Assembly: GCA_000525675.1 (NCBI GenBank) | Contig: CP002190.1 | Span: 124,001 to 188,000 of the forward strand | Reading direction: 5' to 3' | DNA from: Bdellovibrio bacteriovorus W | GTDB taxonomy: Bacteria; Bdellovibrionota; Bdellovibrionia; Bdellovibrionales; Bdellovibrionaceae | DNA length: 64,000 nt | Shown: one piece after another, positions 61,084-64,000 of the stretch | How the letters are laid out: each line of letters opens with the position of its first letter | How positions within the stretch are numbered: position 1 is the stretch's first letter | Made by a program: the position numbers and the translations under genes | The notes under the pieces: model-generated | Seen by the model: only the letters and a program-made list of their open reading frames with translations | What the model was told of the DNA's origin: nothing | Databases searched by the model: none

Positions 61084-61974
61084 ATGGATCGCTTAACAGC
61101 TATAAATGTATTTATCGAAGTGGCAAAAACGGGAAGCTTTACAAAGGCGGCGGACAATCTTGATATGTCTCGGCCTATGGTGACGCGATATATTTCCCTA
61201 TTGGAAGACTGGGTCGGGGTGGGGCTCTTACAGCGCTCCACGCGTAAAGTTTCTCTGACTCCTAGTGGAGAGCTTTACCTCGATAAGTGCCGTCAGATTC
61301 AAGACATCGCTTTTGATATTGAGGTGAACTCAAAGTCGACACTCAGCGCCCCCCATGGGGTTATTCGTGTGGCGTGCAGTGTTTCATTTGCAAAGTCGCA
61401 GTTTAAAACTCTGGTGGCTCCCTTTTTAGAGAAATACCCCCATGTGACGATGGACTTTGTGGTCACCGATCGGCAGGTGAACCTCATAGAGTCGCGCGTA
61501 GATTTTGCCATTCGTATAACCAATCATTTAGATCCCGGAGTGGTTTCCAAAAAAATCGGAGTTTGCAGATCTTGCCTTGTAGCTTCGCCTAGTTACCTAA
61601 AGAAAAGCGGAACTCCCAAAAAAGTCGAAGATCTTAAAAAACACGTGGTGATGGCGCATGATCATTTTAAAAAAGTAGATATTCAAATCCATAAAGAGGG
61701 GCGCCTTGAAGATTTGATTTTTAGTGGGGCCTTTAGCTCCAATGAGACACTTCTTTTATTTGAGGCAACCTTAGAGGGCTTGGGTATTGCGATGTTGCCC
61801 ATTTACTTAGTCCAAGAAGCCTTAAAGAAAAAAGAGCTGATGGAGGTTTTGCCTGACTGGGAATTGCCGGAGATGGGGTTACACCTAGTCTTTATGAATC
61901 GCAAAATTATCGCACCGCAAGTGCGTCTATTTATTGATTACTTGGCAGAGAAAGCCAAGCGCCAGAGTTGGTGA
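61084..61974 (+). CDS. LysR-family transcriptional regulator
   Basis: A 296-residue protein. The N-terminal winged helix is MDRLTAINVFIEVAKTGSFT followed by KAADNLDMSRPMVTRYI and LLQRSTRKVSLT. The C-terminal periplasmic-binding-like effector domain covers about residues 90-296. It is of the type that regulates a divergent oxidoreductase. RBS is weak. Confidence 0.93.
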   Translation: MDRLTAINVFIEVAKTGSFTKAADNLDMSRPMVTRYISLLEDWVGVGLLQRSTRKVSLTPSGELYLDKCRQIQDIAFDIEVNSKSTLSAPHGVIRVACSVSFAKSQFKTLVAPFLEKYPHVTMDFVVTDRQVNLIESRVDFAIRITNHLDPGVVSKKIGVCRSCLVASPSYLKKSGTPKKVEDLKKHVVMAHDHFKKVDIQIHKEGRLEDLIFSGAFSSNETLLLFEATLEGLGIAMLPIYLVQEALKKKELMEVLPDWELPEMGLHLVFMNRKIIAPQVRLFIDYLAEKAKRQSW

Positions 61975-62020
61975 AGGCGCTAAGACTCAGAGCTTGCGCC
62001 TCTCATGAATAGAACAAGAT

Positions 62021-62857
62021 TTAGAGTTTCTCGAGACGAGATTTGCCATTTTCTGTAAGGTGAGTGAAACGAACTCCGTAGCGATAGAAAACTTGATCTG
62101 ACCCAGGGATGCGAACTTTGCGAATTGAGACAATCTCGCCGCGAGCGTCGACTTTATTGCCATCAAGTTCTTTTGCAAAACGAATCATAATGTTTTCGTT
62201 GAGCTGACAGCGCGCCGAGCGAACGATAAAAGCCATTCCAGATTTAGAAATATCTGGGCAGAGAGCCTGAAACCCTTTGTTCTGAGCAATGATGATGAAG
62301 ATCTCGCCGGAGTCGTGTCGAGTGTGTTTTCTGCGAATATTGACGTCAGGCACATCTTCAGGGCTCGAGGCGCGAAATTTAGAAACGGATTCCGGTTTAA
62401 ACTCGTCCCAGTCGATCAGTTTCTTCCAAGGCCCTGTAGGAGACTTTGAAATTTCACTGGCCTCATGAAGATGGTGATCGTGGATTTGCGAGAGCACATC
62501 AAGATATTTGAGAGGCTGATTGATTTGATTCTTTTTATACCAGTAAACAGTCTCAACTAGAGGCTCTTTGGTCGGCGAGAGGAGGCCTGAAAAAGCAGAG
62601 TTATCAAAAGTTAACTCCTCTTCGATAAGGCCCACGGCCTTGTAATTCGAATCCTCAGAGACGCTTTCACTGCCAGACTCTTCCAGCACCTCAGAGAAAT
62701 CTGGATGCTGCATCAGCATGACCCACTCTTGAGTTTGGTTTGAAAGAATCAAATCAAAAAGAGAGATCTTCCCCGCACGGAGGGCCTCAATTACATTCTT
62801 CTCTGTTAATGGGCCTAAATTTTTTGAACCAGATTTAATATAATAAGTTCCAGACAT
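62021..62857 (-). CDS. GYF-GYF-PilZ protein (predicted c-di-GMP receptor)
   Basis: A 278-residue soluble protein. Two GYF_2-like domains (about 1-55, YYIKSGSKNLGPLTEKNVIE; and about 104-155, VYWYKKNQINQPLKYLD ending GPWKKLIDW) precede a PilZ domain (about 172-278) with the c-di-GMP motifs RRKHTR (175-180) and DISKSG (202-207). So it should bind c-di-GMP and pass it to a partner. In Bdellovibrio c-di-GMP receptors control gliding and prey invasion. It is monocistronic. Confidence 0.85.
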   Translation of the reverse strand: MSGTYYIKSGSKNLGPLTEKNVIEALRAGKISLFDLILSNQTQEWVMLMQHPDFSEVLEESGSESVSEDSNYKAVGLIEEELTFDNSAFSGLLSPTKEPLVETVYWYKKNQINQPLKYLDVLSQIHDHHLHEASEISKSPTGPWKKLIDWDEFKPESVSKFRASSPEDVPDVNIRRKHTRHDSGEIFIIIAQNKGFQALCPDISKSGMAFIVRSARCQLNENIMIRFAKELDGNKVDARGEIVSIRKVRIPGSDQVFYRYGVRFTHLTENGKSRLEKL

Positions 62858-62966
62858 TTTTCCCTCGGGGCTTCCTCAAAGACTTCGAGATACAAATATT
62901 ATATCGAAACTAAACCTTCGTGACAAAATAACAAATGACTTCTAGCCTTATATTATGTTCGTCGTA

Positions 62967-63908
62967 ATGAAGCGCAAAACGCTTTTATTTTTTGTAGTAG
63001 TTCTCGCAATCACCCCGAATACTGTTTGGGCGGATGTTGAGTCTTCATCAGAAAGTACAAAAAAGAATACTAATATTCCTTTGTTGGATCGAGTTCTTAC
63101 AGAAGAATATCTTGAGGACACTCGGCAAAGCGTTGTTGGGCAAGTCAATCGCCTCGCAGACAGAATTGACTCCCTCTTTGGGAATAGACGTTATGATGAT
63201 CGTTATAACAAGAGCACTCTTCGTATTTCTCAAGAAAGTTATATTCTTGACGGAACTCCAGGTGCGGACAGTCCGTCGGTTAGTTTGAATCTTCACTTGC
63301 CTCAGTTGAAAGAGTTGGAAAAGAGACTCTTAAAAAAAATCACTCCGTCCCCTTCAGGGGGCCCTGGTGGGAAAGAAAAAGAAGAGGTCAATCCTTGGCG
63401 ACTCAATCAAGAGACCGGTATCGTGGCAACGATTCCGATTGATTACTTTCTAAGGTTAAGACTGAGTAAAGACTTTCAAGTGGGGTCTTTTTTGAATACA
63501 TTCTACGAGCAAGTGGGATGGTCCAAAAAAAATGAATGGGTTGAGAAGACCTCTCTCATGTCAGACTATGCAATCTCTGACAAACTTCTTTTTCGTTTTG
63601 TAAATGAGAAAGAATGGGAGATGACGGATCGGGAATTGTCCACGGTGCATGGTCCCTCTGTTTTGCAACAGTTGAGTGCGATTAGCGGTATCTCCTATAA
63701 CCTACGCTATTCGACTGAATTAGATGGACATGATTTTTATAGCAAACGAGTGAGTCTTTCGAGTATTTATAGAACACAGTTTAAATTACCGTGGATATTT
63801 GTTGAGCTAAAGCCAGAGCTGGCGTGGGTGAGGGAAACCAATTTTCGCGCCCTTTATAACTTTTATCTAAAATTCGAATTCGTGTTTGGAAATAGCGATG
63901 ATAATTAG
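62967..63908 (+). CDS. Predicted outer-membrane beta-barrel-like protein
   Basis: About 313 residues. A signal peptide (MKRKTLLFFVVVLAITPN, cut near VWA-DV) is followed by an acidic linker and alternating strands with terminal Phe, as in small outer-membrane barrels (LRLRLSKDFQVGSF, YNLRYSTEL, FYLKFEFVF). No family recognised. The frame has an ATG at 62955, but the one at 62967 gives a proper basic signal-peptide start, and TATATT (62949-62954) could be a -10 directly upstream. The last bases overlap the parvulin gene by 11 nt. Confidence 0.7.
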   Translation: MKRKTLLFFVVVLAITPNTVWADVESSSESTKKNTNIPLLDRVLTEEYLEDTRQSVVGQVNRLADRIDSLFGNRRYDDRYNKSTLRISQESYILDGTPGADSPSVSLNLHLPQLKELEKRLLKKITPSPSGGPGGKEKEEVNPWRLNQETGIVATIPIDYFLRLRLSKDFQVGSFLNTFYEQVGWSKKNEWVEKTSLMSDYAISDKLLFRFVNEKEWEMTDRELSTVHGPSVLQQLSAISGISYNLRYSTELDGHDFYSKRVSLSSIYRTQFKLPWIFVELKPELAWVRETNFRALYNFYLKFEFVFGNSDDN

Positions 63909-64000
63909 AGCAAGTCACATATTAGTTAAGCATCAGTATGAAGCTGAGGATATTTTAAAGCTCCTAGAAAAAGGTGCGTCCTTTGAGGAGATGGCGCGAA
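63898..64000 (+). CDS. Parvulin-type peptidyl-prolyl isomerase, N-terminal part
   Basis: The first 34 codons: MIIRASHILVKHQYEAEDI, then LLEKGASFEEMA, the start of a PpiC/rotamase domain (A-x-H-I-L-V is its hallmark). The gene continues beyond the window. It overlaps the upstream outer-membrane-like gene by 11 nt, so the two are coupled; a periplasmic or cytoplasmic form cannot be told, though no signal peptide is seen. Confidence 0.85.
   Translation, partial: MIIRASHILVKHQYEAEDILKLLEKGASFEEMAR

Overview
The window looks like chromosomal DNA of a Bdellovibrio-type predatory bacterium (Bdellovibrionota). The grounds are the Gram-negative envelope genes (tolQRAB, lpoB, an LpxR-type lipid A deacylase, many lipoproteins), moderately low GC, FliA-type (sigma-28) promoter motifs, and a 1391-residue repetitive secreted fibre that resembles the mosaic fibre proteins Bdellovibrio uses to recognise prey. 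This is inference from gene content; no rRNA or other marker was available for placement.

Layout. 0-1.1 kb: the 5' part of an ISL3-family transposase gene, running off the left edge, next to a 120-bp cloverleaf-like palindromic element. 1.1-8 kb (minus strand): a Pro-rich lipoprotein, a cyclophilin, the tolQ-tolR-tolA-like-tolB operon and a degenerate GDPD-like protein. 8-13.9 kb (plus): a complete SUF Fe-S assembly operon (rrf2-sufB-sufC-sufD-sufS-nfu) ending in a terminator that lies inside the convergent neighbour. 13.9-16.3 kb (minus): a gluzincin-like lipoprotein and a small secreted protein. 16.7-22.6 kb (plus): xseA-xseB-ispA-tlyA, a patatin-like lipoprotein without the catalytic Ser, and a Xaa-Pro aminopeptidase. 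22.7-30.2 kb: a HAD hydrolase, glpD, mreB, and a divergent sigma-like protein / anti-sigma-like membrane protein / histidine kinase operon. 30.3-37.9 kb: lipoproteins including LpoB and TPR proteins, a PHB-regulator-like protein and a pseudopilin-like protein. 38-43 kb: the prkA-yeaH-spoVR stress operon with a SUI1 gene. 43.1-45.1 kb: a response regulator and a predicted secreted protein glutaminase with a small secreted partner. 45.1-47.5 kb (minus): rhlE and a TadA-NUDIX fusion. 47.6-52.1 kb (plus): the macromolecular-synthesis cluster rpsU-yqeY-dnaG-rpoD. 52-64 kb: a large lipoprotein, a CAU-anticodon tRNA, lpxR, a SnoaL-like protein, the giant fibre gene, a quinone-oxidoreductase/LysR pair, a GYF-GYF-PilZ protein, an outer-membrane-like protein and the start of a parvulin.

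Most of the window is housekeeping. The accessory interest lies in three places. First, the fibre gene at 55.6-59.8 kb is bracketed by two copies of a 40-bp SnoaL gene 3' end, a scar of duplication and insertion. Second, several sigma-28-like promoters occur between 30 and 44 kb. Two of them place GCCGATAA exactly 8 nt before an ATG, which implies leaderless, probably attack-phase, mRNAs. Third, there are unusual enzymes: a predicted protein glutaminase with a Cys-His-Asp triad, a TadA-NUDIX fusion, and a patatin and a GDPD that look catalytically dead. I saw no CRISPR array, prophage or recognisable defence island.
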